A stretch of 64,000 bases of DNA from Ricordea florida (GCA_949710005.1 CATIXD010000002.1:1-64000); one strand, 5' to 3'; shown: positions 18,216-26,357, counted from the first letter of the stretch. Translations and numbers: made by a program. The notes: generated by a model not told the origin, from the sequence alone.

Positions 18216-19217
18216 ATGGATATCAACCCTGATGAAATGACCCCTTTGTTTTCCCATGACGATCCCGAGCCCGCCGGCGCTGAAGGTGGGAGGGTTAACC
18301 CCAGCTTCGACCCCGCCGATCTGCCGGAGGGAGGAGAACAATTCGGGATGTATGACTTAAGACCGCGAGGTCGTCCCCGTGAGCCTGCCACAGCAGAAAC
18401 GTCGTTTTCGACCGCCCCTGTTGATACAATGTTGTTGCAGGGGGCACGACCAAAAACGAAGATGGTGACCAACCCTGTTACTGGGAACCCAATCCTACAA
18501 AGAATGCTGGAAGATGCGAAGCTCGAGGTGGAGAGCGAGTTTCCCTTCCTTAACGGAGTCGAGATCGGCGTGCGCGATGATGGTCGTACTATGATTCGTG
18601 ATGGGTTGGACGAAAACGCGACGTGGCGTCCACTGAAAAACAAGTATGGTACTTTAACGAAGAACTTCTCTAAAGAATTGAAAGAACGTCTAGGTCCATC
18701 CACGGACGAGATCTTGGAACGGAATAACGCCAGAACTCAGGAGCTCGAGCAGCAAAACCTACAGGACAAGGAGATAAGAGACGCCACCGATACTTCACCG
18801 GAAGATAGACGTGCCGCTGAGGCGCGGATTACGGTGCGCGAGGAAGAGATTCAAGAACTCGAGCGAGAAAGTGAAGCCGTTGAGGAGCGAATGTCTCTGC
18901 GGGACCGCGTTCGGGCTATTTTCAAGAAATACGGAGTAGGGGTCCTGGGGGTTCTCGTAGCGGCTGGAACGGTCATTGGGGTTATCTTGGGGGCTTTACA
19001 GCGGGGGCTCGCCGGCGTAGCGCAAGGGGTAGGGTGGGGACTGAAGGCCATCGGAAAAAAGATCGGGGAGCTACTACCTGGGGCCATAGGCGCCATTGTC
19101 TCGTTCCTCTTCCGCACGGCCGGAGAAGCTGTTGGTTTCTTAGCGAAAAACGCCTGGCTCTTGATCGTAGCCGTGGTCGTGTTTCTCATCGAGCGCTACA
19201 AGAAGAAGTCTACCTAA
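18216..19217 (+). CDS. 333-aa Polinton membrane protein
   Basis: Starts MDINPDEMTPLFSHDDPEPA. The N-terminal 90 residues are disordered and acidic/Pro-rich. A globular segment around 85-150 contains N-P-V-T-G-N-P-I-L-Q-R-M-L. Residues 165-235 form a long charged coiled coil rich in Glu and Arg. The C-terminal 110 residues hold three hydrophobic stretches (about 244-262, 282-303, 311-327) broken by basic K-K-Y-G and K-A-I-G-K-K and rich in Gly and Ala. It ends with a basic tail. The architecture suggests a virion protein that inserts into or perforates membranes, which is inference. It is convergent with the 466-aa gene and overlaps it by 8 bp. Confidence 0.75.
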   Translation: MDINPDEMTPLFSHDDPEPAGAEGGRVNPSFDPADLPEGGEQFGMYDLRPRGRPREPATAETSFSTAPVDTMLLQGARPKTKMVTNPVTGNPILQRMLEDAKLEVESEFPFLNGVEIGVRDDGRTMIRDGLDENATWRPLKNKYGTLTKNFSKELKERLGPSTDEILERNNARTQELEQQNLQDKEIRDATDTSPEDRRAAEARITVREEEIQELERESEAVEERMSLRDRVRAIFKKYGVGVLGVLVAAGTVIGVILGALQRGLAGVAQGVGWGLKAIGKKIGELLPGAIGAIVSFLFRTAGEAVGFLAKNAWLLIVAVVVFLIERYKKKST

Positions 19218-20610
19218 ACAACCACCAAGTCGCACCTGCGGCCACAACAGTGACTGCAGCTAGATTTCGCTCGTGAGCCGTTGGGGCCGGTTCTTTTCTT
19301 TTTGGTGTTATTTTCGGTACAAGGGCTTTTGTTTTCGACCGCAGGGGGGTTAGAGCTTTTGTTTTCGGTGCAACGGGCGTGCGGCGTTGTGTCCGCTCGT
19401 TCACACGCGGATTGACCCCGAAAGTCATATCGCTGGTCGCTTTCTGGAGCTCGTTGTTGTACCCGAGAACGCTGTTTGAATTAATAACAAGACGGCTGGG
19501 GAGCAACCAGAGCCCTGGGGCGACGGCCAGATTCAGCTGCGCTCGAGCGTCGGACAAAGCCCTTTGATAGTTCTGGATGCCGGTGGAGATATCGTTTACT
19601 ACGATTGTCTCCTCTAGAAGTTGTCTAAACATTTGGCGGGTCTCAACAGCACTGCCGCTCGCCCCCACGATAGTAGATCGGGTTTTAACTTGCGAGCCAA
19701 GAACACAATAAACTAAAGCCTCGATACTACGATTGAGACGCCCCATGCCAGCCTCCGTCAGACCTTCACCCTTTTTCGGAGAAAACCAGCTGTATTGCGC
19801 TCCGCCGTGGGCATCGTTTCGGATAAAGGCCAACAGATTACCTTTATTCTTTTTCCCACCCTCATCTGAGAAGAGGTTCAAGCTATCTGGCCATGTGTTG
19901 GACTCGGTGTCATAGCGGCGGATGACGTACTCGTTCTTTGGGCCTTTGACCGGATAATCCACGAACACGTCTCCAAGCCCGTGGTTTCGACCACCCTTCC
20001 AGCGAAAGTCCGGGGCTCTAGGCAGACCGAATTCGATGCAGAGGCTTTCAAAGGCGGACTTGCGAAGTGGGTTGTTTGTTTTTTGGAACGCCTTGTCTCC
20101 GGGGAGGGGGCAGCCTAGCTCGAATAGGATACGGCGGGCGGTGAAGTATACGTGGAAGCGAAGCAACCCCTGAACTATGGGCGGGAAGGTTTTATTGGTC
20201 GGGTCGGTAATCGACACCCCACACCCTGCAGTTGCGCACCATGTGGCGAAGTTCAGCTGCTGAGGCCAATATTCGTATGTGGGAGAAGAAAGCCAACGAT
20301 GAGCCTCCTTTGCCGAGCGATGTGTGATAGTAGTTTCCTTCCAGAAGTCTCGGACTCCTGCTTGGAAAGAGATTTTAGGGTCAACAAAGATCTCTAGCTC
20401 TCGAAGCAGCGGTGTGATTTCAGACCCCGTTTCATCTAACGGAACGGCAGGTACGGGGTATTTGTCAGGGCTACGGAGAAGAAGAGCTTGTGGAAAATTG
20501 CTCTGTTTAGGAAATTTAATTTTTTCCAAGGTTTTACCAAACTCTACGACCTTTTTTGGAAACGCTGTTTTTAGAACAGACCAAAGATCTATTTCGTGGG
20601 ATTGATCCAT
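19210..20610 (-). CDS. 466-aa conserved Polinton protein, unknown function
   Basis: Starts MDQSHEIDLW at 20608-20610, just after GTATATATAC. Recognisable conserved blocks are Q-L-N-F-A-T-W-C-A-T-A-G-C-G-V-S (about 118-133), L-L-R-F-H-V-Y-F-T-A-R-R-I-L-F-E-L-G (149-166), F-R-W-K-G-G-R-N-H-G-L-G (201-212) and L-N-R-S-I-E-A-L-V-Y-C-V-L-G-S-Q-V (291-307). After about 400 comes a basic Lys/Pro/Thr-rich linker, then a C-terminal hydrophobic tail anchor (VTVVAAGATWWLF). Proteins with these blocks occur in other cnidarian Polintons as I remember them; none has a known role. The tail anchor and position between capsid genes suggest a virion component. The frame is intact. Confidence 0.75.
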   Translation of the reverse strand: MDQSHEIDLWSVLKTAFPKKVVEFGKTLEKIKFPKQSNFPQALLLRSPDKYPVPAVPLDETGSEITPLLRELEIFVDPKISFQAGVRDFWKETTITHRSAKEAHRWLSSPTYEYWPQQLNFATWCATAGCGVSITDPTNKTFPPIVQGLLRFHVYFTARRILFELGCPLPGDKAFQKTNNPLRKSAFESLCIEFGLPRAPDFRWKGGRNHGLGDVFVDYPVKGPKNEYVIRRYDTESNTWPDSLNLFSDEGGKKNKGNLLAFIRNDAHGGAQYSWFSPKKGEGLTEAGMGRLNRSIEALVYCVLGSQVKTRSTIVGASGSAVETRQMFRQLLEETIVVNDISTGIQNYQRALSDARAQLNLAVAPGLWLLPSRLVINSNSVLGYNNELQKATSDMTFGVNPRVNERTQRRTPVAPKTKALTPLRSKTKALVPKITPKRKEPAPTAHERNLAAVTVVAAGATWWLFR

Positions 20611-20613
20611 GGT

Positions 20614-20623
20614 GTATATATAC
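20614..20623. promoter_or_regulatory. Palindromic TATA motif between 466-aa gene and penton gene
   Basis: GTATATATAC is its own reverse complement. It stands 3 bp from the minus-strand ATG at 20610 and upstream of the plus-strand penton frame. Confidence 0.5.
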
Positions 20624-20636
20624 GCGGTTAAATAAA

Positions 20637-21317
20637 ATATCCCTCAGCATATTGGCAAGCGAGGGTGTAAACGAACTTCACCCTCCGGTCGTTGGTGAGC
20701 TCTCGAGTGTCGCAGCTCGAACCGTGAAGATCCCTGAAATAACGCTCACAGTACTTAAAACGATGGATATATATTTCTTCGCTCTCAACTCATGGGACAA
20801 ATTGAACCTCATTCGCGAAGGAAAAGCCGATTTTGCCACGATCAGGAAAGCGAAAGGGAACATTCTGGTCTCAATTCCGAAGGGGGAGTACAACCTCCAC
20901 TGTCTACAACAGGCAATTGTCTATGGACATGGAAAGGATGTCGCCGCGGGCACTTGTGAACTTCGGATAACCGCTACTGGAGTGTATTTCTTCTCGAAAG
21001 TACAGGTGATCCTAGACATCAAGCTAGCCGACTTGTTGGGGATATCCGAAGTCCCGCGCGTTCTGATTCACGTTCCTGTACAATGGGGACCGCCCTCTGT
21101 TTCAATCTACTGCGATTTGGTGACCCCCAACAATTCGTATGAGGATGGCAAGCCCTCCTATCTCCTGGCGAAGGTCGAACCGCTGAAGCTTCAAGGTCCT
21201 TCGGTGTGGCATTTGCGTCCGTTTTATCTCCCCGTCGACCCCACAAAAAGAAATCTCTTTCGAGTTTGGACGGTACCGATGACCAAGGTTGAAGTTTTGT
21301 TAGAACTCTGTATATAG
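20637..21317 (+). CDS. mCP: Minor capsid (penton-type) protein, start uncertain
   Basis: The first ATG in frame is at 20763 (184 aa). The frame is open from well upstream, and codons from about 20637 look coding (E-L-H-P-P-V-V-G-E-L-S). An ATA at 20637-20639, 14 bp after the TATA motif, sits where a start would be expected. A lost or non-AUG start is therefore possible. The C-terminal half has the penton-type single-jelly-roll signature V-S-I-Y-C-D-L-V-T-P followed by L-L-A-K-V-E-P and a final F-R-V-W-T-V-P-M-T-K-V-E-V-L-L-E-L. Penton proteins occupy capsid vertices. It is followed after 4 bp by the 198-aa gene. Confidence 0.68.
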   Translation: MSLSILASEGVNELHPPVVGELSSVAARTVKIPEITLTVLKTMDIYFFALNSWDKLNLIREGKADFATIRKAKGNILVSIPKGEYNLHCLQQAIVYGHGKDVAAGTCELRITATGVYFFSKVQVILDIKLADLLGISEVPRVLIHVPVQWGPPSVSIYCDLVTPNNSYEDGKPSYLLAKVEPLKLQGPSVWHLRPFYLPVDPTKRNLFRVWTVPMTKVEVLLELCI

Positions 21318-21320
21318 GGG
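21310..21320 (+). promoter_or_regulatory. TATA-like motif, 198-aa gene
   Basis: GTATATAGGGG ends one base before the ATG at 21322 and contains the stop codon of the penton gene. Confidence 0.5.
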
Positions 21321-21321
21321 T

Positions 21322-21918
21322 ATGGAATCTGATTGTTTGTACCCAAAGGTTCCCACCGCCCCCAACGATGAGGGGCATTCATTTCGGCTTCAAAAGATTT
21401 GTGACATTCAGACCGCCCTAAAAAACAGTATCGCCCATTACGATGGGGTTCGGAAAAAATATACCCGCTCTCGGACAATTCTAAACGGGGTAGCTTTAAC
21501 CGCTGGAAGTCTGAGCGTTATACTTTCGGCTTCGGGCCTAGCCGCCTCTTTGACCGGCCTTGGGATTGTCGTTGGGGTTCCACTGGGTGCTATTGGTGGC
21601 ATCTTCGGAATCGTGTCAGCATCGATGGTCCGGGTCAGTAAACGGATCGCCGTAAAGATCTCCAAGCATGAGCGAACCGTCACGATTGGTGAGACAAAGT
21701 TGAGTACCATCGATGACTTGGTTTCGAAAGCCTTGCAGGATAACCAAATCAGCGCTACGGAATTTCAACTCATTCTCTCCGAGGTTGACAAATATGAAAC
21801 ACTCAAGCGCGAGATTAAACAAAAAGCTGTGACAAAAAACGAAGACCTCGATCTGACAAAGCTGCGGACCGAGATTCGCAGCGAACTGGTCGCAGAAATG
21901 CGCGAAAAACTCGCTTAA
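21322..21918 (+). CDS. 198-aa Polinton membrane/coiled-coil protein
   Basis: Begins MESDCLYPKV. A helical basic segment (H-Y-D-G-V-R-K-K-Y-T-R, about 39-49) precedes a strongly hydrophobic hairpin (about 55-100, rich in Ala, Gly, Leu and Val), then K-R-I-A-V-K-I-S-K-H-E. The C-terminal half (about 120-198) is a charged helix with L-S-T-I-D-D-L-V-S-K-A-L and I-L-S-E-V-D-K-Y-E. This order of membrane hairpin, K-H-E motif and EF-like acidic helix recurs in cnidarian Polintons as I remember them. Function unknown; a virion membrane-active protein is possible. It converges with the next gene and overlaps it by 4 bp. Confidence 0.72.
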   Translation: MESDCLYPKVPTAPNDEGHSFRLQKICDIQTALKNSIAHYDGVRKKYTRSRTILNGVALTAGSLSVILSASGLAASLTGLGIVVGVPLGAIGGIFGIVSASMVRVSKRIAVKISKHERTVTIGETKLSTIDDLVSKALQDNQISATEFQLILSEVDKYETLKREIKQKAVTKNEDLDLTKLRTEIRSELVAEMREKLA

Positions 21919-22184
21919 GTGGTGGTTGTTATTTCCACGTTGAACGATGACTTCAGCTTGGACCATAGATCCTCGTATTTTCGAAGCGTCGTCGGTCGAA
22001 TGTGTGAAATGTCGCACAGGGCTGCTCTTTCGGGGTCCTTTCGGAGTTCGAAGATTACTTTCAACAGCCATATCAGCTTTGGACGCCGGTGGTAGCCTGA
22101 GACAAAACTCAAGTTGTCCTCAATATGATTCACAAGATTTACTATCGATTTTCTTTCGAAGAAATCAAGCCCGAACTCTTTCAT
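21915..22184 (-). CDS. 89-aa Polinton ORF, unknown
   Basis: First ATG at 22182-22184. The protein is basic and helical (R-R-P-K-L-I-W-L-L-K-V-I-F-E-L-R-K) and ends with I-T-T-T-T. It lies in the same frame as the upstream 84-aa ORF, separated by TAA at 22218-22220. A palindromic GGTATATACC at 22231-22240 suggests independent transcription. No family recognised. Confidence 0.5.
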   Translation of the reverse strand: MKEFGLDFFERKSIVNLVNHIEDNLSFVSGYHRRPKLIWLLKVIFELRKDPERAALCDISHIRPTTLRKYEDLWSKLKSSFNVEITTTT

Positions 22185-22217
22185 CAACAATTTTTGCAAC
22201 GCGGACCTTCTAGTTTT

Positions 22218-22472
22218 TTATCTTGGTCTAGGTATATACCACTCGTTTCGCCGGTCGGTTGGAAAGTTCCATGTAAGATGATCAAACTCACCTGAAACCA
22301 CACGCTGGCAAAGTCGAGGGCTGGCTGAAAGATACCCCTCGATGCTTTTTGGTGTGGGTTGGGGAGAAATTGGAGGGTCTTCTAAGTAAGAGGTTGCTAA
22401 AAGTTTTAACTGCGAGAGGTAAGTAGAGGAATAGTTTGCTTTTTTCAAGCTGTCAGCGACCATTACATCCAT
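22218..22472 (-). CDS. 84-aa Polinton ORF, unknown
   Basis: Starts MDVMVADSLKKANYSSTYLS behind the TTAGAGAGTAG leader (22492-22503). A helical N-terminal part (Y-S-S-T-Y-L-S-Q-L-K-L-L-A-T) loosely recalls the SAM-like start of tyrosine recombinases, but no catalytic domain follows. It shares only its leader with the 25-aa ORF in the mirror position at the left end. Function unknown. Confidence 0.5.
   Translation of the reverse strand: MDVMVADSLKKANYSSTYLSQLKLLATSYLEDPPISPQPTPKSIEGYLSASPRLCQRVVSGEFDHLTWNFPTDRRNEWYIPRPR
22231..22240 (-). promoter_or_regulatory. Palindromic TATA motif before 89-aa ORF
   Basis: GGTATATACC lies inside the end of the 84-aa ORF, about 46 bp upstream of the 89-aa ORF start. 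Confidence 0.35.
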
Positions 22473-22491
22473 TTTTGCGGTCTATTAATTG

Positions 22492-22503
22492 CTACTCTCT
22501 AAT
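22492..22503 (-). promoter_or_regulatory. TTAGAGAGTAG leader motif, 84-aa ORF
   Basis: ATTAGAGAGTAGCAA on the minus strand, followed by ATAGACCGCAAAAATGGA. It is the mirror of the left-end leader at 9252. Confidence 0.5.
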
Positions 22504-22534
22504 TGCCTGCCCGAAAAAAGTGGGGATAGTAGGG

Positions 22535-23137
22535 TTAGTCGAGCCACAACGAGCTCAACCAATTCATGGTTGCTCCGAATTTAGGCGCGCCAAACTCTTC
22601 GACATCTTCCACCGGCCGCTCTAACATGACGAGGGCGTCGCTCACCAATTCAAAGAAACACTGTCTTGTTTCATAAAGAGGGAGAAATTCGCCGCCCCTA
22701 TTTTCCAACCAACGATTGTGGGCGAGCTGGCACTCGCGGTAAATCAGTCGGACCTCTGCGGCCCGGAACTCTGTATAATAGAAATACTTTGTACGCAAGA
22801 TGACGTCAGCTAAATGCACGTCACGAACTTCATCGCGAAGAGCTGCTAATTTTTGCGGCAGCCCGCGTTCCTGAAAGTCCCTCCGGAGTTGATCATCAAC
22901 GGCATAGAAGGTACCGTCGCAAAGCTCTGCCCTCAGTGTCGCATCTCCACTCAACCACACGAGGGCAACATCGCGGGACGACAGATTGAAATTCGCCCGC
23001 CTATCTGCACGTTCTATATCCACGCGCGCTCGAGGGTGTGCCAATAAAGCACGACGCAGTTGAGCTTTGACCATCTTAGACCGTCCGGGGATCTGGTATC
23101 TTGTTGCCAAAGCGCGTAACTCTTTGACTGAAAGCAT
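22535..23137 (-). CDS. Polinton SAP-like terminal protein 2
   Basis: A 200-aa paralogue of the left-end protein, started at MLSVKELRALATRYQI (23135-23137), eight bases inside the TIR edge. Shared blocks are the N-terminal SAP-like module, S-S-R-D-V-A-L-V-W-L-S-G-D, L-C-D-G-T-F-Y-A-V-D-D-Q-L-R, a C/K-x-L-A-H-N-R-W-L block and the terminal M-N-W-L-S-S-L-W-L-D. Amino-acid divergence is clear while the adjacent TIRs are nearly identical, so the two genes are old paralogues and TIR homogenisation stops at the gene border. This gene lacks the about 48-bp leader with TTTAGAGAGTGG present at the left end. Probable DNA-binding role, inferred. Confidence 0.8.
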   Translation of the reverse strand: MLSVKELRALATRYQIPGRSKMVKAQLRRALLAHPRARVDIERADRRANFNLSSRDVALVWLSGDATLRAELCDGTFYAVDDQLRRDFQERGLPQKLAALRDEVRDVHLADVILRTKYFYYTEFRAAEVRLIYRECQLAHNRWLENRGGEFLPLYETRQCFFELVSDALVMLERPVEDVEEFGAPKFGATMNWLSSLWLD

Positions 23138-23145
23138 GTTTATGG

Positions 23146-23398
23146 TGGCGCGCCAACGTTTTTTCCGAAGATTTATAGTATGCATATTTGTCTAAATTGA
23201 AATAGCTCATTAATTTTCGGAAAACGCTCGGAAAATCTTCGGATCATCTTCGGGTCATCTTCGGGTCATCTTCGGTTAATCTTCGGGTCTCATAAACAAC
23301 ACAAATTGAAACCTCTTCCTTTTATACTTGGGGACCTTTCCACGCTGAAAAACGGTTTCTATAGTAGGTGGTATTTGATTGACTCCCCCTATACTACT
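23146..23398. repeat. Polinton right terminal inverted repeat
   Basis: Reverse complement of 8302-8554 with one difference. It contains the inverted 11-bp iterons (23210-23286) and TATA box (23171-23177). Confidence 0.96.
23210..23286. repeat. 11-bp iterons in right TIR
   Basis: Mirror copy of the left array; units read ATCTTCGG on the plus strand with 11-bp period. Confidence 0.85.
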
Positions 23399-23404
23399 CA
23401 GGTC
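23399..23404. repeat. Polinton target-site duplication, right copy
   Basis: CAGGTC, identical to 8296-8301. Confidence 0.93.
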
Positions 23405-24256
23405 TCATAGTCTATAGCATAATTACTATTAATAGAAAGTATCATTACATGTTTTTATTACTTACTTCTTGTTCAATTATAAATTGTTACAGTTGATACT
23501 TATTTCACAATAAAGTTTCTTCTTGTTGTTCTTGTATCATGTAGTCATTGCTGATGATACTATTTTTCATATCACCAGGCACATGTAGTCATAGACTGCC
23601 TATTTTTTCTTTCGCACGCGAGAAGCTAGAGAGAATCTAACTGGCAAAAAAACAATCAGCACACCAAACACCATACAAAGACAAATGTCTCTACAGGTAG
23701 CCCGAGTGAACGCCTACGTAGCGTCTACTTTTCGTTTATAGCTTTTTTGACATATCTCTCATTCTACCTGAGATATGGAAGTCCGTAGAGTATTGACACA
23801 GACACGTGACACAGAGTATTGCCCCTGCTGGTAACAGCATTTTAACAAACAACCGAACAGTCACAGTTTAGCCCCACCCTTTATACGGACACCTCTTTTA
23901 TTCAGTCCATAATATCCAATAATGGGGCTAAAATCACGCCATTGCGGACTTTCATCCCCACTGTGGGTCAACTGTGGTTTAAGTTTGGGCAAACCGATTG
24001 ACCACTTTCTAGTCAAATCAACCCAAACTCATTAATGGACCGCTATTAACAGCGCTGCACCCCATAAGTTTTTTTTAGGAGACCTGCTCTCTTGATAAGA
24101 AATCGAACTTCCTGATCTCCAGCTTCTTCCCACAGAGTTCATGCATTACCTAAAAACACTTTCTGCACGTGTGTCACGTGTACGTGCAGAAGTCACGCCG
24201 TAATTGCATTCCACGCATACCAATGTTCAGCCACATATCATAACTCGGTATTATGG
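23405..24256. other. Spacer right of Polinton, no gene seen
   Basis: AT-rich host DNA without a credible reading frame or repeat structure that I can identify. Confidence 0.4.
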
Positions 24257-24264
24257 CCGTGGAA

Positions 24265-25309
24265 TGTTGACACATTATGCTCCCAAAATCGAGCATTATG
24301 CCTTTTGGCACTGCCCCCAAAACGGACTATTATGCTCCAAATTATGCTCAACTGTAACTATGATAATCGTAATTATGCCGCAAAATTTTTTCCCGGACCC
24401 ACGTGAAGTGAGATGGATGTCGGTCGTTTCGCCTACAGGAGGATTCGCCTACAAGTAGATTCGCCTACAATTGAGTCGATTCGCCTACACGTTCTGAGAC
24501 GTTTCGCCTACACTGAAGTCGATTCGCCTACAACCCAATACCCTAGCTAGAAAAGTAAATTAGTATAGGAGAATTATCACTTTTAGCGACTACAGTTTTA
24601 CTCGCCTCATAGTTTGTTCGCGTATCTGAATGCAAATTCCGATCTTTGCGTGTGTTCTGATCTTTGCACTTAACAAAATAAAACTTTTAATTCCGTTACA
24701 ATTCTAAACTAGTTGCGAATCCCTACTCACTTTATACCTTACCCGAGCCATAGTCTGCGCGCTGTTTTCTTGTCCGCTTCGGAGAAAATTAATCCGATAA
24801 CACACATATACCATTGAGTTAAAGTAAACTTTATTCTTCTGTTCTATGAGGCGAGTAAAACTGTAGCCGCCAAAAGTGATAATTCTCCTATACTAATTTA
24901 CTTTTCTAGCTAGGGTATTGGGTTGTAGGCGAATCGACTTCAGTGTAGGCGAAACGTCTCAGAACGTGTAGGCGAATCGACTCAAGTGTAGGGGAATCGA
25001 CTTGTAGGCGAATCATCCTGTAGGCGAAACGACCGGCTACCAGTGAGATAATAGAAACCATTTTGATTCAATAGTAATGGAAACCATGTAGAACATTAAA
25101 ATAGCTTGAAATTTTGTAGTTTTAACTTAATAAATGGACAACAGTAGCTCTAAAAAAGGAAATAACTGTTATGTTTCAAAATGGCACTATTATGCCGCCA
25201 AAAAAGCACTATTATGCCGGCAAAATGCACTATTATGCCGGCATTATGCTCGATGCTCCACATATAGTATTATGCTCGAAATTATGCTGGCATAATGTGT
25301 CAACCCCTA
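24265..25309. mobile_element. hAT-like MITE carrying a nested element
   Basis: CCGTGGAA flanks the element at 24257-24264 and 25310-25317 (8-bp duplication). The ends share GTTGACACATTATGC in inverted orientation. The right end reads TAGGGGTTGACAC inward, like hAT termini, and the left end lacks about four of those bases. Inner sequence repeats the word ATTATGC many times on both arms. The middle is occupied by the 24415-25041 element. Confidence 0.75.
24415..25041. mobile_element. 627-bp DNA transposon with TTCGCCTACA iterons
   Basis: AGTGAGAT is duplicated at 24407-24414 and 25042-25049. Inverted arms of roughly 200 bp begin GG(A/T)(T/A)G(T/C)CGGTCGTTTCGCC. Each arm holds about six copies of (A/T)TTCGCCTACA at irregular spacing. 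No ORF is present. The 8-bp duplication and GG ends would fit Merlin or hAT-type non-autonomous elements; the superfamily is unresolved. Confidence 0.8.
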
Positions 25310-25344
25310 CCGTGGAATTTTCAAGCGAATATTCAGCAGCAGAC

Positions 25345-25503
25345 CACCCAGTAGGATTTCCTCACAGGTCCCTACTTCTTTATGCATGCTGTACTTGAAT
25401 TGTCTTGGGAAGTGCGCGTGCAAACATTTCTGAGAACGAAACCGTACGGCCACAGCATGCATAATGAGTAGGGACCTGTGAGGAAATCTTACCGACCACC
25501 CTG
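25345..25503. repeat. Hairpin MITE
   Basis: Inverted arms around AGGATTTCCTCACAGGTCCC (left) and its complement near 25470-25490, with CATGCTG/CAGCATGC inner parts. Confidence 0.6.
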
Positions 25504-26357
25504 CTAACATTCATAAACACATTTTTCCGAAAATAGTGCAAGGTGCGTTGTAATTTTTTTCTTGATGAGAGAAAACTAAGATACAGCAGGAGTCCATTAA
25601 TGGGCTCCTGGATACAGAGACTTGGTTGAAACACTACTGAAGCCAAAAAAGGCCATCTTTGTTACAATTCTAGTGTTTAAAACGGGAAAGACCTTCATGA
25701 GTGAAATGTACAACGGTTAGCAAAAACATGCAATACAATGGTTTATCAGCAAAATAAAAGCCAAGAGAGGATATCTTATGTTAAGCAGTGAGATAGCATC
25801 AATGGTAAATATTGCCAGATGAAATACGCCTTTTCCTTACCCTATCCTTTTCTTGGCACTGTGCCAAAAATCCAGACAGACCCTGGTGGTCATTAAACAC
25901 CCACCGGCACTGTACTACTACTCCTCATTATTCTGAATACGGATACTTTTTCTAAGCACAGTCTAATAGCTAATTCTTGGGCAATAAGTACACTGTTTAT
26001 GATATGTGCACCTCTGTGAATGAACACGTAAGGCTTACGGTCCTCACAACTGGGCTTCCCAACAACCACTTTCTCTGTAAATCATCGCAAAATCAAAGCT
26101 GGACCGTTAACATCAGCGCTGGGCAGCCAAATTTCTTTTTTAGGAGCGTTGATCTGTTGACAAAAAAATTGATTTTTTCTGATTTTCAACATCTCCCCTC
26201 GTAGACATGGCACGCACTCATCACTACCAGCGTGGAATGCGCCAGGTGTCAGACTACTGAAGCATCCTCTCAGCCCTCCCTTGCCGGGAAATAATGACGT
26301 CAAATACTTTGTCCTCGGGGAGCCCCAGAGCAACTGGTGATTTTTTAAAAGAAGAAA
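25504..26357. other. Upstream region of DAPP1 homologue
   Basis: AT-rich sequence with no sustained frame. It should contain the promoter and 5' UTR of the gene starting at 26358. Confidence 0.4.

Larger units (their letters stand above)
8302..23398. mobile_element. Polinton/Maverick element, complete length
   Basis: A 15,097-bp element bounded by a CAGGTC duplication and 253-bp inverted repeats that start with AG and end with CT, as is known for Polintons. It carries the family's core set: protein-primed DNA polymerase B, retrovirus-like integrase, FtsK/HerA-type packaging ATPase, double-jelly-roll major capsid protein and a penton-type minor capsid protein. It also carries about ten accessory ORFs. 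I saw no adenovirus-type cysteine protease. Composition is clearly more GC-rich than the flanking host DNA. The ends differ at one base, so insertion is recent, yet polymerase leader, integrase and one membrane gene are interrupted. The copy is therefore probably non-autonomous. Confidence 0.97.

Noticed and set aside
18182-18703. N-terminal extension of the major capsid frame to 589 aa
   Set aside because: It overlaps the divergent 333-aa gene and the shared promoter; the conserved capsid sequence starts after the ATG at 18181.
21915-22472. 84-aa and 89-aa ORFs as one gene broken by TAA
   Set aside because: They share a frame, but a palindromic TATA motif separates them and no family supports fusion. 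They are kept separate, with low confidence.
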